From NCBI GenBank assembly GCA_017453305.1, contig JAFTKJ010000023.1, forward strand, positions 1-63,000: 63,000 bases of DNA, read 5' to 3'. Within the stretch, counting starts at the first letter, position 1. Each line of letters opens with the position of its first letter. Shown here piece by piece: positions 30,246 through 39,792 of the stretch. This DNA is from Clostridia bacterium. Its GTDB lineage: Bacteria > Bacillota > Clostridia > Oscillospirales > CAG-272. Under the pieces are notes generated by a model, which saw only the letters and a program-made list of their open reading frames with translations, searched no databases and was not told where the DNA came from. Both the position numbers and the translations under genes were made by a program.

Positions 30246-31406
30246 TCACAGTCCGATCTCACGCAGCAATCGGCGCATTCCCTCTTGCGTAGCATCGGTC
30301 GTTTTTGCATTTACGTTCAATTCATGCATCGAACGTCTCAATCTTCCGCGCAGAAGCAAATTAAACCATCTTCTCACCTGCATCACAGGCATCAACCACT
30401 TGTGCTTTTGCAAGATGGGATAATTGAATTTCAGCGCATCATATGGCAAAAAGATACGCGACAAAATATATCGCAGCTTCCCACCTTTTTTGTTTTGTTG
30501 AAGACTGACACGGTTCTCCATGGTGCCATATACGCCGCCCTCCAAAAGGAATGCTTCCATGGCGCGGGTGACGTCTGTATGCGCCTCACCGTCAAACCAA
30601 ACGGCGCAAAGCAACCGTACCGCATTGGCGAATTTCAGCAATCCGCCACGTTCCAATAACGCGTTACGTGCTTCCACATCGTGCTCGACGCGATGCTCCA
30701 GAAGCCAGAGATCCACAAATGGTCGCACGCCACAGCCGCCTTCCTGAAAATGCTTCGCCATGTGTGCAACGTGGTAAAAATAGAACATAGGGTCACTAAG
30801 GGCATATCTCCACTCCCCTTCTGCCACGGGTGCAGCATGCTGCCAGACCTCCCTTAGAATGGGCGTCGCACAGGGCAAATACTCGTCCTCTAAAAGGTCG
30901 TAGTGCAGCTCCAGATGCATCCCGTTAGGAGCGTAAAGCGAGATATCATGCGACAGCTTCGGCTCGGCGCGATAACCAAATTGATCGACCAATACCTCCA
31001 CACAACGGCCGAGATCGCTTTCGCAGATCAGGATATCGACATCCGAGCTGGTACGCATCCATGCCTCGGGGTAATACTGCCGCATCACAGCCCCCTTGAG
31101 CGGAAGAAACGGCACAGCGGCTTGTGTCAGAGCGCGGTAGGCGCTCTCCTTCATGTACTCGATCTGTTGAGCGCGCCAAACCGCCAGCATTTGTTGCTTT
31201 TGGAATTTTGCATCAAGACTGGAGTCGAGCGAGATGCAAAAGCGTCCCAATGCATCGCCAACCAGATGCGCCACGTCGTGTCGCTTGGAGAGCGCATACA
31301 ATTCGCCCTGGAGCGCTGCATCTCGCAACGCCGCCTCATCCGCATCCGCCGCCCCAACAATCTCCCGCTTGATCAATTGCATCATTACAGTTGCAAGATG
31401 TTTCAT
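30246..31406 (-). CDS. nucleotidyltransferase-family protein, last gene of the EPS operon
   Basis: A 386-residue protein like the 'uncharacterised nucleotidyltransferase' group (NTP_transf_5-like). The polymerase-beta-type motif is SSDVDILI after LKGAVMRQYYP, with a further MHLELHYDL acidic stretch. Such proteins recur at the ends of exopolysaccharide clusters, but their substrate is unknown. The first 90 nt of this gene (31318-31407 in plus coordinates) are repeated almost exactly in the chimeric ORF at 33780-34019. Start has AAGAGAA upstream. No clear terminator lies in the 90 nt after it; only a small TTCGCC/GGCGAA palindrome. Confidence 0.75.
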   Translation of the reverse strand: MKHLATVMMQLIKREIVGAADADEAALRDAALQGELYALSKRHDVAHLVGDALGRFCISLDSSLDAKFQKQQMLAVWRAQQIEYMKESAYRALTQAAVPFLPLKGAVMRQYYPEAWMRTSSDVDILICESDLGRCVEVLVDQFGYRAEPKLSHDISLYAPNGMHLELHYDLLEDEYLPCATPILREVWQHAAPVAEGEWRYALSDPMFYFYHVAHMAKHFQEGGCGVRPFVDLWLLEHRVEHDVEARNALLERGGLLKFANAVRLLCAVWFDGEAHTDVTRAMEAFLLEGGVYGTMENRVSLQQNKKGGKLRYILSRIFLPYDALKFNYPILQKHKWLMPVMQVRRWFNLLLRGRLRRSMHELNVNAKTTDATQEGMRRLLREIGL

Positions 31407-31435
31407 AGGGTGTTCTCTTTCTTAATTGATTGAAT

Positions 31436-32626
31436 TCAACCATGATTATTTTTATATTTATACCTTAAAATAACGTGCCGCAACTTGTTTGGTACAAGAT
31501 GTTTGATCTTTCCTTTCAATCGATGCAAAAAATATTTTTTGCGAAAATCGCGGTCAATTTTGAGCGGATCATCATTGGCTAACGACCGCAGAATTTCATC
31601 CCGTGATTTCGATTTGGCAATTGGCGATATTAATTGCGCATTATTTTTTGAAGCTTGATCGATTGAAATTTCAGTACAAACCAACGAAAGTACACTTAAC
31701 AATTTGTTTGCTTTTTCATTATTAGCAAGTAACAATGAGCATCCGTTTTGAATCGAAAATGGCAAATCAAATCCTTCAGCGCCCCATAAATCTCCCAAAG
31801 AAAAATCGCCCGGTCTATCCAAATTAGCATACTTACATACGTAACAAGAGTCTCTGCTAATTTCGCCTGTCAAAAAATAGTGATAATAGTATTCATTGTG
31901 ATAGAATATTTTCCTTTTTTTACTCAATCCATTTTTATTCACGCCACTCGCCATGCCGGAACTTCCCCACCCCGCATTGGCTTTGGCTCGAAAATCGTAA
32001 TTCTTTACGCTCATACTATGCTTCTTTTCGAACCATGCCAAGTACTTTTTAAACAGAGCATATGGGGGGACACCATGGCATACAAGATCGACCGTCAGTA
32101 AGTTTGAATATTCTTTACCCAAAAAAGCTTTTAGCCCGGCAATTTGGCATGGAGTCCCGGAAAAAAGCACTGTTTTTTGCTCCAACAAATCTTGCTTTGC
32201 CAGAAAATAAGTATCGCCAATTTCACTCTGCACGTATTTGGATCCTTGCAATGCAATTAGATTTTCAATTCTATCCACACGCATATGCACAGCTTTAAGT
32301 TCCTCTGAATAACCACAGCCATATACTACACCATGGTTTTGTAAAACATGCTCTGCAATTGCTCCAAAAGCACCGCCGCTGGTTGATTTCAAACAAACGT
32401 CCGTCGATGTGTGAATAGCAGCATATGCACGCTGGCTTTTTGTGTTCCGCATATTTGGATAATTCAAGTGGCAGGATTTTTCGCACAACCCACAGTTAAT
32501 ACACTGTTCTGCGTTTATGCTAGGATATTCAAACCCCAAAGAATCTTTTTCCAGTTGAATGCATTTTTGAGGACAAATTTGAACGCACGCGCCACATGCG
32601 GTACAGTTTTTATTTACGTTCAGCAT
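31436..32626 (-). CDS. FrhB-like iron-sulfur protein (coenzyme F420 hydrogenase beta family)
   Basis: A 396-residue protein. The N-terminus has two 4Fe-4S motifs, CTACGACVQICPQKC and CINCGLCEKSC, followed by the FrhB_FdhB N- and C-terminal domains (GTPCQIAGLKAFLG, VDLVCHGVPP, CYVCKYANLDRPGDFSLGD). Proteins of this family are regular members of bacterial polysaccharide clusters, always with pyruvyltransferase-type genes; a redox role in sugar modification is assumed. The ATG with GGAGG lies inside the end of the preceding pyruvyltransferase gene (17-nt overlap), which shows tight coupling. Confidence 0.86.
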   Translation of the reverse strand: MLNVNKNCTACGACVQICPQKCIQLEKDSLGFEYPSINAEQCINCGLCEKSCHLNYPNMRNTKSQRAYAAIHTSTDVCLKSTSGGAFGAIAEHVLQNHGVVYGCGYSEELKAVHMRVDRIENLIALQGSKYVQSEIGDTYFLAKQDLLEQKTVLFSGTPCQIAGLKAFLGKEYSNLLTVDLVCHGVPPYALFKKYLAWFEKKHSMSVKNYDFRAKANAGWGSSGMASGVNKNGLSKKRKIFYHNEYYYHYFLTGEISRDSCYVCKYANLDRPGDFSLGDLWGAEGFDLPFSIQNGCSLLLANNEKANKLLSVLSLVCTEISIDQASKNNAQLISPIAKSKSRDEILRSLANDDPLKIDRDFRKKYFLHRLKGKIKHLVPNKLRHVILRYKYKNNHG

Positions 32627-33731
32627 TTAAATCCTCCAACGCATTGCGCAAATAAAATAATGACTCAGCACGAATACGCTGAATTGTTGTATTTACTACA
32701 GAATAATCAATAGGAGTCTTGGCAAGCCTTTCAATTTCGGAAAAATCATTGACCTTACGTTCGGAAACACCGTATTGCTCCAACAAAAACGAAAGTTTAT
32801 TGGAATTTCCTCTGATTTGCGATACAAACTGAGAGCTTGTTGCCAAGGAAATAACACTGCCGTGAAAAGTATCTGTGAAGACCATCTCTGCCCCGGCAAA
32901 CCATTGGAAAACGTCCAAAGGATCCAATTGAATGTTTCGGTCACACCATTTATGAAAATATGCAACACTATAAACCTTTAGATTATGTTTTTTTGCATAT
33001 GCTCGAATTGCAGTCACGGTCGCTTCATCGTTCATGTTGTAGTCATATGAATATACAATGCAATATTTTTCTTTCACCCGTCTTTTGAACTCGGTCATTT
33101 GCGTTTCATTGATTTGTTCTGAAAAATCGTACAACAAAACAGGATCGCACACAATTGCAGCATCCCTATTGGTATACCGCTTTACAATATCATATGAATT
33201 CTGATCCCGAACCGAAACACATGAAAGATTTGAAATTCCTGCAGAAATAAGAGCTGCCATATTGTGCTGCTCAATCATATCAACCGTGGTTGGGCCAAAG
33301 CTCGCCGCATATGAAATCTGTTTTTTGCAAGGAATGCCTATGCCATAATACCATGGATTAGGACCAGCTTCAATGCTGAAAATCTCATCACTTCCAATCA
33401 CCACAGCATCCAGATTTTCCGCTTGTGAATAATACTCGCCAACCAAATTGTGATTTTTGCGAAACGATGCCAATTGCTTTCTCTTTTTATAATTGTATAA
33501 CGTTCTGAAAAAGCCATTGGAAAACAGGTATTTTGCATAGATGGGAATTGATTTTAAAGAGATATTATATTTCGCCGCTACTTTGGGTCCGCCAATGAAA
33601 TCATAATTTTTTGCATATTGCAAAGCCTGTGCATCATATCCAAGTGTCTTTAACTGTTGAACCAATGCATACAATTGCAGATGCGCCCCGTGATTGTGCA
33701 CATTATAGTGAGTGATAATCCCAGCCTTCAT
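32610..33731 (-). CDS. polysaccharide pyruvyltransferase family protein
   Basis: A 373-residue member of the CsaB/WcaK-type family: MKAGIITHYNVHNHGAHLQLYAL, AVVIGSDEIFS, SYAASFG, SVRDQNS and the TDTFHGSVISL motif are characteristic. It is expected to transfer pyruvyl (ketal) groups or a related unit from PEP to the glycan. The start at 33731 has AAAGGGG 9 nt upstream; a longer frame has none. It precedes and overlaps the FrhB-like gene. It is only distantly similar to the same domain in the fusion protein upstream, so the two are not recent copies. Confidence 0.87.
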   Translation of the reverse strand: MKAGIITHYNVHNHGAHLQLYALVQQLKTLGYDAQALQYAKNYDFIGGPKVAAKYNISLKSIPIYAKYLFSNGFFRTLYNYKKRKQLASFRKNHNLVGEYYSQAENLDAVVIGSDEIFSIEAGPNPWYYGIGIPCKKQISYAASFGPTTVDMIEQHNMAALISAGISNLSCVSVRDQNSYDIVKRYTNRDAAIVCDPVLLYDFSEQINETQMTEFKRRVKEKYCIVYSYDYNMNDEATVTAIRAYAKKHNLKVYSVAYFHKWCDRNIQLDPLDVFQWFAGAEMVFTDTFHGSVISLATSSQFVSQIRGNSNKLSFLLEQYGVSERKVNDFSEIERLAKTPIDYSVVNTTIQRIRAESLFYLRNALEDLNAERK

Positions 33732-33779
33732 ATATTCGCATCCCCTTTCAATTGCTGTTTTTATTCGCAAGAAGTTTAT

Positions 33780-34019
33780 TTAAGAAAAACATTTCCCATT
33801 GCGATACGTATACCACATTCGAATCGTCATCATCAAAGCTTCAGTGGAAAAACGCAGGATCGCCATTGACACCAGCGTCAAGTAACCGCTGAATGCCAAC
33901 GCAAGTAATCCAACCACTTGTGCCACCGCCGCATCTCGCAACGCCGCCTCATCTGCATCCGCCGCCCCAACAATCTCCCGCTTGATCAATTGCATCATTG
34001 CAGTTGCAAGATGTTTCAT
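33780..34019 (-). pseudogene. chimeric 79-codon ORF: nucleotidyltransferase start joined to flippase end
   Basis: The first 31 codons (MKHLATAMMQLIKREI...ALRDAA) match the start of the nucleotidyltransferase gene; the next part (VAQVVGLLALAFSGYL...STEALMM) matches the end of the flippase gene, then diverges. At DNA level 33931-34020 equals 31318-31407 in 88 of 90 positions, and 33828-33933 equals 36439-36544 in 105 of 106. The joint shares only GCA. A good GGAGG site precedes the ATG, so it might be translated, but it has no complete domain. It is a recombination scar, not a functional enzyme. Confidence 0.9.
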
Positions 34020-34045
34020 AAACATCCTCCAATTTGGATTAATTT

Positions 34046-36337
34046 TTAGAGATGGAAAGTATGCTTTAACCTTGACAAAAGCTCCATGCAATCATAATAA
34101 GAACAATATTTTTTCCTTAATTGCTTCAAAGATAGTCCATCGTCACACAATTCTCGAATAAGCACTTCTCGAATTAATGGGGGATTCAAATTATACGGAT
34201 ATTGTACTGACCAATACTCTAAAAGTGGGTGCTCAGTTCCCTCACAAGTGCCACTTTTAATTAACCTCGACACTACCTGCTGCCCTAAATCGGTATTGGC
34301 CAACACCATAGAAACACCTTTTTTATCCTTCGAAAAACGCTTACCCCAATAATCGCCAATACGCAAATCGGCTGCAGAGCGTTCTCTATACGGGCAATCA
34401 GAACACGCTCGCATGTCACACAAACCGCGACGGAAAAAGGCATAAAAATCATCTTTTACTTCCGTTTGGCTATAGTTTTTTTTCTCTCCACCAACAACCA
34501 TAACTCGACGATGCCAATCGTCTCTTTTTTCGCGAAAACGAACGTTCGGATTATTTCCCGTTCCATATTTGTCATCAATCGTTTTTAAAAACTTGTTCCA
34601 AAGGTGGTAAGAAGGAACCCCGTGGCAGATCAAATCCACAATCAACGCGTTGTCACGTAAACCGTTTTTTCTAAGCATCTTATCAACCGCAGCGGCCTGA
34701 CATGGTGTTCCAAAAAAAGCTATTTTCTGTTGTTGCGCAATGGAAACGATATTTTTCAAAGCATTTGCAGAGATGCTTTGAAGATACTTTGACCCCTGCA
34801 ACAGCACCAACTTATCCTCTTCTCCGGTATAAACCCAAATGTGTTTCGCTAATTTATTTTTTGTATCATATATGCACCCACATACTGCATAACCGTCTTT
34901 TAAGCAGGATGTGCTCAGTTCATGCCCTACGCCACCCGAAGAAGAATTCTCCAACACCGAATTGGATCGACTTTTAATAGAGTACAATGCGATAGCATTT
35001 TTTAAATCTGGTGCTATAATATTTGTCATTGGGCAAACAGTTTTGCACACTCCGCATTTAACGCAGCGCTCCTCATCTATGGTATAATGCTCAAACCCTT
35101 CCGAATCTTTACAAATGGAAATCGCATTTTTTTTACAAACCGTGGCACATGCACCACATCCGCAACACATATCGGTAATCTTCAAAAAACGTTCTTTGCC
35201 CACATGCTCTGTTGCGCACATTAACGAATCTTTTAAATATGTTAAAGAAAATTCTCTATGCTGCTGTAAAAGCCGATTTGCAATCTTGTAGTCACAATCT
35301 ATGAGAGCAGTAGCTAAGCATCGATCTTTGTAATTAACCAACCTATCCTCTAAATGTAACAACTTCAAAAGATTGAAAATTCTACTATTTTGATTTTGTA
35401 CATCATCATTTGCAAAACGCTCAAAAACTACAAAAGGAACATTATAGTTTATAGCAAATGCCATTCCATGGAATGAGTCTGTGCAAACATATGCAGCATT
35501 TTTAATCAACGAAACAAATTCAATAGGTCCTACTTCAAACGGGACAGCATTTTTACTTTTCTTCTGGGAAATTGAAACCGGAATGATATAAATTGGCAAA
35601 TTTGTTTTTTTAGAAAGGCGGCGGACATAATCCATATATTTTTGGGAAGAGCCTAGAAAATAACACAAAAGATATGGGGAACTTTGTATTTGCTCTGCTT
35701 GATTTACACATGCGTAGGCATCCCACTCTGAGGCACTCATTAACAATGTCGGATCCAAAACAACATTCGCCGTCTTTCCAGTCATGCCATGAATCAAACC
35801 TGCTCCTTGTTGTTCTCTCACCGAAAGATGGTGAAATCTCTTTATACAATCGGCCATCTTTCTCTCTATCAATTGATTTTGGATTTTTGATACCCCGAGA
35901 CTTGGCGCATAAGCCACCATTTTTTCTCCCTGATCGACGAAGGATAGAAAATATTTATCGTCAAAACAATTCGGAGACCAAATTTGATCACTCCCGCAAA
36001 CAAAGGCATCAAACTGGGAATTTAGGTCACTTAACTCCGGATAACTGCGCATCGGCTCAGTTTCGCTGATCCGCGTTTCAAAATATGATGTATACAACTT
36101 TTCTCGCTCATTAGACACATAGTGCTTAAAGAACAATGTTTTGATCTTTCGAACAATTCGATCCTTCAAAGCTCGAATTGTTGGTTCAAAAGCCCCTCCT
36201 TTGGGCAAATATTGTATCATAGTTGGAGAATAGCCCATGTTTTCAATCACATGAGTTAATGCAGTTGCTTGTAATGCCGTGCCAAAATTCCGATACGTAT
36301 ACCATGTCATAATAGCAACTTTTTTCCGCGTCTTCAT
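34046..36337 (-). CDS. fusion of pyruvyltransferase and FrhB-like iron-sulfur protein
   Basis: A 763-residue fusion. Residues 1 to about 370 form a polysaccharide pyruvyltransferase domain (MTWYTYRNFGTALQATAL, FVCGSDQIWS, AYAPSLG, TDSFHGMAFAI). From about 385 an FrhB-like region follows with two 4Fe-4S motifs (CCGCGACATVC, CVKCGVCKTVC), GTPCQAAAVDKML, VDLICHGVPS and CSDCPYRERSAADLRIGDYWG. The same two activities occur as separate overlapping genes downstream. Fusion and split pair in one operon argue that both act together on the glycan. GGAGG precedes the ATG at 36337. Confidence 0.9.
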   Translation of the reverse strand: MKTRKKVAIMTWYTYRNFGTALQATALTHVIENMGYSPTMIQYLPKGGAFEPTIRALKDRIVRKIKTLFFKHYVSNEREKLYTSYFETRISETEPMRSYPELSDLNSQFDAFVCGSDQIWSPNCFDDKYFLSFVDQGEKMVAYAPSLGVSKIQNQLIERKMADCIKRFHHLSVREQQGAGLIHGMTGKTANVVLDPTLLMSASEWDAYACVNQAEQIQSSPYLLCYFLGSSQKYMDYVRRLSKKTNLPIYIIPVSISQKKSKNAVPFEVGPIEFVSLIKNAAYVCTDSFHGMAFAINYNVPFVVFERFANDDVQNQNSRIFNLLKLLHLEDRLVNYKDRCLATALIDCDYKIANRLLQQHREFSLTYLKDSLMCATEHVGKERFLKITDMCCGCGACATVCKKNAISICKDSEGFEHYTIDEERCVKCGVCKTVCPMTNIIAPDLKNAIALYSIKSRSNSVLENSSSGGVGHELSTSCLKDGYAVCGCIYDTKNKLAKHIWVYTGEEDKLVLLQGSKYLQSISANALKNIVSIAQQQKIAFFGTPCQAAAVDKMLRKNGLRDNALIVDLICHGVPSYHLWNKFLKTIDDKYGTGNNPNVRFREKRDDWHRRVMVVGGEKKNYSQTEVKDDFYAFFRRGLCDMRACSDCPYRERSAADLRIGDYWGKRFSKDKKGVSMVLANTDLGQQVVSRLIKSGTCEGTEHPLLEYWSVQYPYNLNPPLIREVLIRELCDDGLSLKQLRKKYCSYYDCMELLSRLKHTFHL

Positions 36338-36363
36338 AATTCTCCTCACTAATACATATTTGT

Positions 36364-37620
36364 TTAATTGGCATTTTCGACAGAAGTAATTCTTTTAAAG
36401 TCATTGTGATGATTGTACGTAAACCACATTCTAATCACCATCATCAAAGCTTCAGTGGAAAAACGCAGAATCGCCATTGACACCAGCGTCAAGTAACCGC
36501 TGAATGCCAACGCAAGTAATCCAACCACTTGTGCCACCGCCGCAATGATGGTCGACAATGTCGTTTCTTTTACTTTTCCTACCGCGCCCAAGGTCGGCCA
36601 ACCATACATTTGTGCAGGAAAGCTGAAAAACAAAATTGGAATCATCCATTTAAAAATAGTTGTAGCAGCCACATATTTTTCCCCGCCGATAATCAACAGC
36701 GCAGGCTCGGCAGCAAAGAAGCAGAAAACGCATCCCAGAGTAACGATTGGCATAAAGATTGCCATAATTCGATGAATAAACTTCAAACTCCGCTCGCGGA
36801 TCATATGCGGATACACACTGTTACAAATCGGAGCATACAATCCCTGAATTGCCGAAATAATATTCAGGCTTAAACTCCAATAAGCAACCAACGTTAGATC
36901 GGTCATATAAATACCGATGATCAGCGTGTTCAGGGCGGCAAAAGCCGTGGTAGCAACGCTGGACAAAAAATAGGCAAAAGAATCCTTGATCATGCTTAGG
37001 CAATCGCGAATGCCGCTAAAATAAATGCGAATTTGCAATTTTGCCAAAATACCTACCGTAATTCCAACAGCAATTACGTTTGCAAGAATGTCCAGCACCG
37101 GGATCCACATCATGGTGTCATCCCCTTTGACCATAACAAACGTCATGGCTGTGGAGATTGCTTTGGTGATTACAAAAATGATGGAAATATAATGCATCTT
37201 TTCAATTCCGCGGAAAAGAAAATCTGCAAGAAACGCCGTCAAAGCCACAGTGATAAAGCTCAAAACGACAAACAAAATATTCAATTGCAAAATTTTGATG
37301 GCGAAGCACATCACCACCAGCACCACACCTGCCGCAAGTGTTAAAATCAACTTGGCGGCAACCGTATTACCGGCTATGGTACCTATTTTTTTGAGATCTC
37401 CGTTTGCATTGACAATATCTTTTACCGAGGATAAAATAAAGCCAAAATCTACAATCAACTGCATATACGTCATACAGCTCTTCACATAGGAGACGAACCC
37501 ATATGCATCCTCGGATAAAACTCTGGTCAAATACGGTAAGGTCAACAGCGGAAAAATCAGCTTTGCAATGCTCATGATGTAAAGCATAACAGTATTGCTG
37601 AAAACTTTTGATTTACCCAT
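36364..37620 (-). CDS. Wzx-like oligosaccharide flippase
   Basis: A 418-residue membrane protein with about twelve segments, of the polysaccharide biosynthesis/export (MVF/MOP) family. The N-terminus (LTLPYLTRVLSEDAYGFVSYVKS) and the central QGLYAPICNSVYPHM segment are typical. It flips undecaprenyl-linked repeat units across the membrane. Its 3' end is duplicated in the chimeric ORF. Only a distant GGAAGGAA site is seen, so translation may depend on coupling to the preceding glycosyltransferase gene, whose stop lies immediately before. Confidence 0.88.
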   Translation of the reverse strand: MGKSKVFSNTVMLYIMSIAKLIFPLLTLPYLTRVLSEDAYGFVSYVKSCMTYMQLIVDFGFILSSVKDIVNANGDLKKIGTIAGNTVAAKLILTLAAGVVLVVMCFAIKILQLNILFVVLSFITVALTAFLADFLFRGIEKMHYISIIFVITKAISTAMTFVMVKGDDTMMWIPVLDILANVIAVGITVGILAKLQIRIYFSGIRDCLSMIKDSFAYFLSSVATTAFAALNTLIIGIYMTDLTLVAYWSLSLNIISAIQGLYAPICNSVYPHMIRERSLKFIHRIMAIFMPIVTLGCVFCFFAAEPALLIIGGEKYVAATTIFKWMIPILFFSFPAQMYGWPTLGAVGKVKETTLSTIIAAVAQVVGLLALAFSGYLTLVSMAILRFSTEALMMVIRMWFTYNHHNDFKRITSVENAN

Positions 37621-37622
37621 AT

Positions 37623-38366
37623 TTATTCGTTTTTGTTCCTTCCAAACAGTTTTCGAAAAAAGGTTGCAACCCCTTTACCAAAGATACGATTCAAAAAGCG
37701 GTACACCTTGCCGCGGAATTTGCTGTAGCTGTCGACCCAGCTACCCGCAAAATGATGTACGGAGACAGTATTTTGCGTTGGATTGATCTTTCCCGTTTGC
37801 ATATCGCAAGGATTAAAATACTCTTTGGGATAAATTCGAATTCCCGCCACAGTTTGAATCTCATTCTTTTTTTGCAAACCGTGTGCTTCAAAATACGCGG
37901 TAGTATACTCTACAATGGTTGTAAGATTCAAAGTACCGTCTTCATTTTTGAAATGGCGCGAATGATAAGCCTCCAGCAACTCTCGATAGACTTCGTTGCC
38001 TGCATCAACAGCAATTCCAACCCCGGGATTCACGGTAAAAGAAGGAGTAGTAGACTCAACCCCCATAAAAGCTCCACAAGTAAGAATTTCGTCAATTGGC
38101 TTTAAAAGCTCCACGTCGGTATCAAAATACACGCCGCCATGCTCATACAAAATATGAAAACGTGCGTAATCGCTGACAAACGCCCATTTTTTTGCTTCAT
38201 ACGCCTCTTTGACATAGTCACAACAATTAACGTCAAAATTGGACTCGTTCCATTCCACGATTTCATAATCCGGACAATATTTTCTCCAGCTATCCATGCA
38301 TTTTTGGGCGAGCTCCGGCATTGGATTCCCACCAAACCAGCAATAATGTATTTTTTTAGGAATCAT
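37623..38366 (-). CDS. GT32-type glycosyltransferase (capsular sugar)
   Basis: A 247-residue glycosyltransferase with the DXD-type sugar-binding motif GGVYFDTDVELLKP, plus IPKKIHYCWFGG and FVSDYARFHILYEHGG, which define the GT32/Gly_transf_sug group. It adds one sugar to the lipid-linked repeat unit from a nucleotide sugar at the inner membrane face. Its ATG overlaps the stop of the polymerase gene (ATGA), with AAAAGGA upstream. Confidence 0.88.
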   Translation of the reverse strand: MIPKKIHYCWFGGNPMPELAQKCMDSWRKYCPDYEIVEWNESNFDVNCCDYVKEAYEAKKWAFVSDYARFHILYEHGGVYFDTDVELLKPIDEILTCGAFMGVESTTPSFTVNPGVGIAVDAGNEVYRELLEAYHSRHFKNEDGTLNLTTIVEYTTAYFEAHGLQKKNEIQTVAGIRIYPKEYFNPCDMQTGKINPTQNTVSVHHFAGSWVDSYSKFRGKVYRFLNRIFGKGVATFFRKLFGRNKNE

Positions 38367-39784
38367 TCGTGCACTTCCTTTTTATATGAGATGCGTTCCA
38401 TAATATACATAGGCAGAATTAAACTAAAGACGTTGGTAAACAAAATTTCAATATTATACATAATAATTCCCATACTGAATGAGAAAATCATTACAAGCAA
38501 TCGTATATAACGAACCGGGGTTTGTGTATTACATTGCTGCACCTTTTCACTCGCTTTAAAAGCGATGCATGCAAATAAAATGGAATACAATGGAGCCAAC
38601 AGATATCCAAAATAGTAATAGCCCATTCCAATGGTTGTGGGAATTTGTCCTGTTGTTCCGTTGAAAGCATTAAAAAACGGTTGAATTCTATCCCCTGTCA
38701 AGCCAAACAAAGTATTTCCAAACGGTACTGAGCCAATGTAATCGTAAATAAAATAGTGCAACTTTATTTCAAAATCATTCGGCATATTAAATACACCGGA
38801 AACAATATTAACCCCAGAAAAATAAGAGTTAAAAGTTTCGGAAAAATATGCAAACACATTGTCAACTCCACCATTGACGTCTAATCTGAAAAGCCACCAA
38901 ATAATAACCAATACTGCAGCTACTAAGATAAGGAAAGCCATTCGTTTATTCGTTCTCTTTGACGGCGTCATATAGGAGCGCAAGAGGAAGAGCTCTACAC
39001 AATAAATCAAACTTCTCGCAATCGCGCCACCAATGAAAAAGAGCGGAAGCAAGCACATCAAAAATGATAAAATTTTTGCTACAGGTGAAACACTTTGCTT
39101 GCGTAATAAAAGGATGATCAAAAATGCGGGAACGATAATAACCGCTGCGCGCATAAAATACTGTCCCAAAACCAAAGACAGCTTGGATATGAAATCTTTT
39201 CCGTACTGCTCAACAATATAGGCATCCTCGTGATTCACGAAAAATTGTTCTGAAATTTCAAATACAGTACGATATCCCTCCAACAATTCAGGCGTTGTTG
39301 AAATGCAAAATGCCAGTATGACCAAAATAAAAATCAGTAACAAAACATAAATTTTACTGATTTTAGCATTGCCTCTCAATACAACCGAGCCATCTTTTTG
39401 CTTGTTTGATCGGCGGCACAATACGTACAAAGCAATAAATATTGCCATCATCTCATAGCAAATTAAAAAAACCGCTTTATCTGTATTTGCGGAAAGATTA
39501 TACTGAAGTACAACCGAATAATCCCCTAAAGACATGAACAAGGGAGTTATCACCATTCGCCAAAAGCTCAGACAAACGATCAAAGAGACACCTAAATTAG
39601 AGGGTATCAAAAAATAAATTTGGTAGAATACAAAAGACAAGAGGGAAAAAACAAGCGGCATCAAAAACAAAACATCATAATAATGCGGTTTGTTAAAATC
39701 AAGCAATAAAGCGGCTGTCGCAATAAATCCCATGATGATAAAAGAAAAGCACAGCGCCATTTGTCCAACTTTTGTTCTACCCAT
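38363..39784 (-). CDS. Wzy-like oligosaccharide repeat-unit polymerase
   Basis: A 473-residue membrane protein with about eleven to twelve segments and a large periplasm-side loop around residues 280-370, as in O-antigen/EPS polymerases. GGAIARSLIYCVELFLLR is a recognisable segment. It is expected to join repeat units on the outer face of the membrane. The start at 39784 has TAGGAGG 5 nt upstream; a much longer in-frame extension runs through the upstream glycosyltransferase gene and is not used. It overlaps the GT32 gene by four bases. Confidence 0.82.
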   Translation of the reverse strand: MGRTKVGQMALCFSFIIMGFIATAALLLDFNKPHYYDVLFLMPLVFSLLSFVFYQIYFLIPSNLGVSLIVCLSFWRMVITPLFMSLGDYSVVLQYNLSANTDKAVFLICYEMMAIFIALYVLCRRSNKQKDGSVVLRGNAKISKIYVLLLIFILVILAFCISTTPELLEGYRTVFEISEQFFVNHEDAYIVEQYGKDFISKLSLVLGQYFMRAAVIIVPAFLIILLLRKQSVSPVAKILSFLMCLLPLFFIGGAIARSLIYCVELFLLRSYMTPSKRTNKRMAFLILVAAVLVIIWWLFRLDVNGGVDNVFAYFSETFNSYFSGVNIVSGVFNMPNDFEIKLHYFIYDYIGSVPFGNTLFGLTGDRIQPFFNAFNGTTGQIPTTIGMGYYYFGYLLAPLYSILFACIAFKASEKVQQCNTQTPVRYIRLLVMIFSFSMGIIMYNIEILFTNVFSLILPMYIMERISYKKEVHE

Positions 39785-39792
39785 ATTTCCTC

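Noticed and set aside
31436..36337. recent tandem duplication of the pyruvyltransferase/FrhB genes
   Set aside because: The flanking scar sequences are about 98-99 percent identical, but the two modules share only family motifs, so they did not arise by the same recent duplication.
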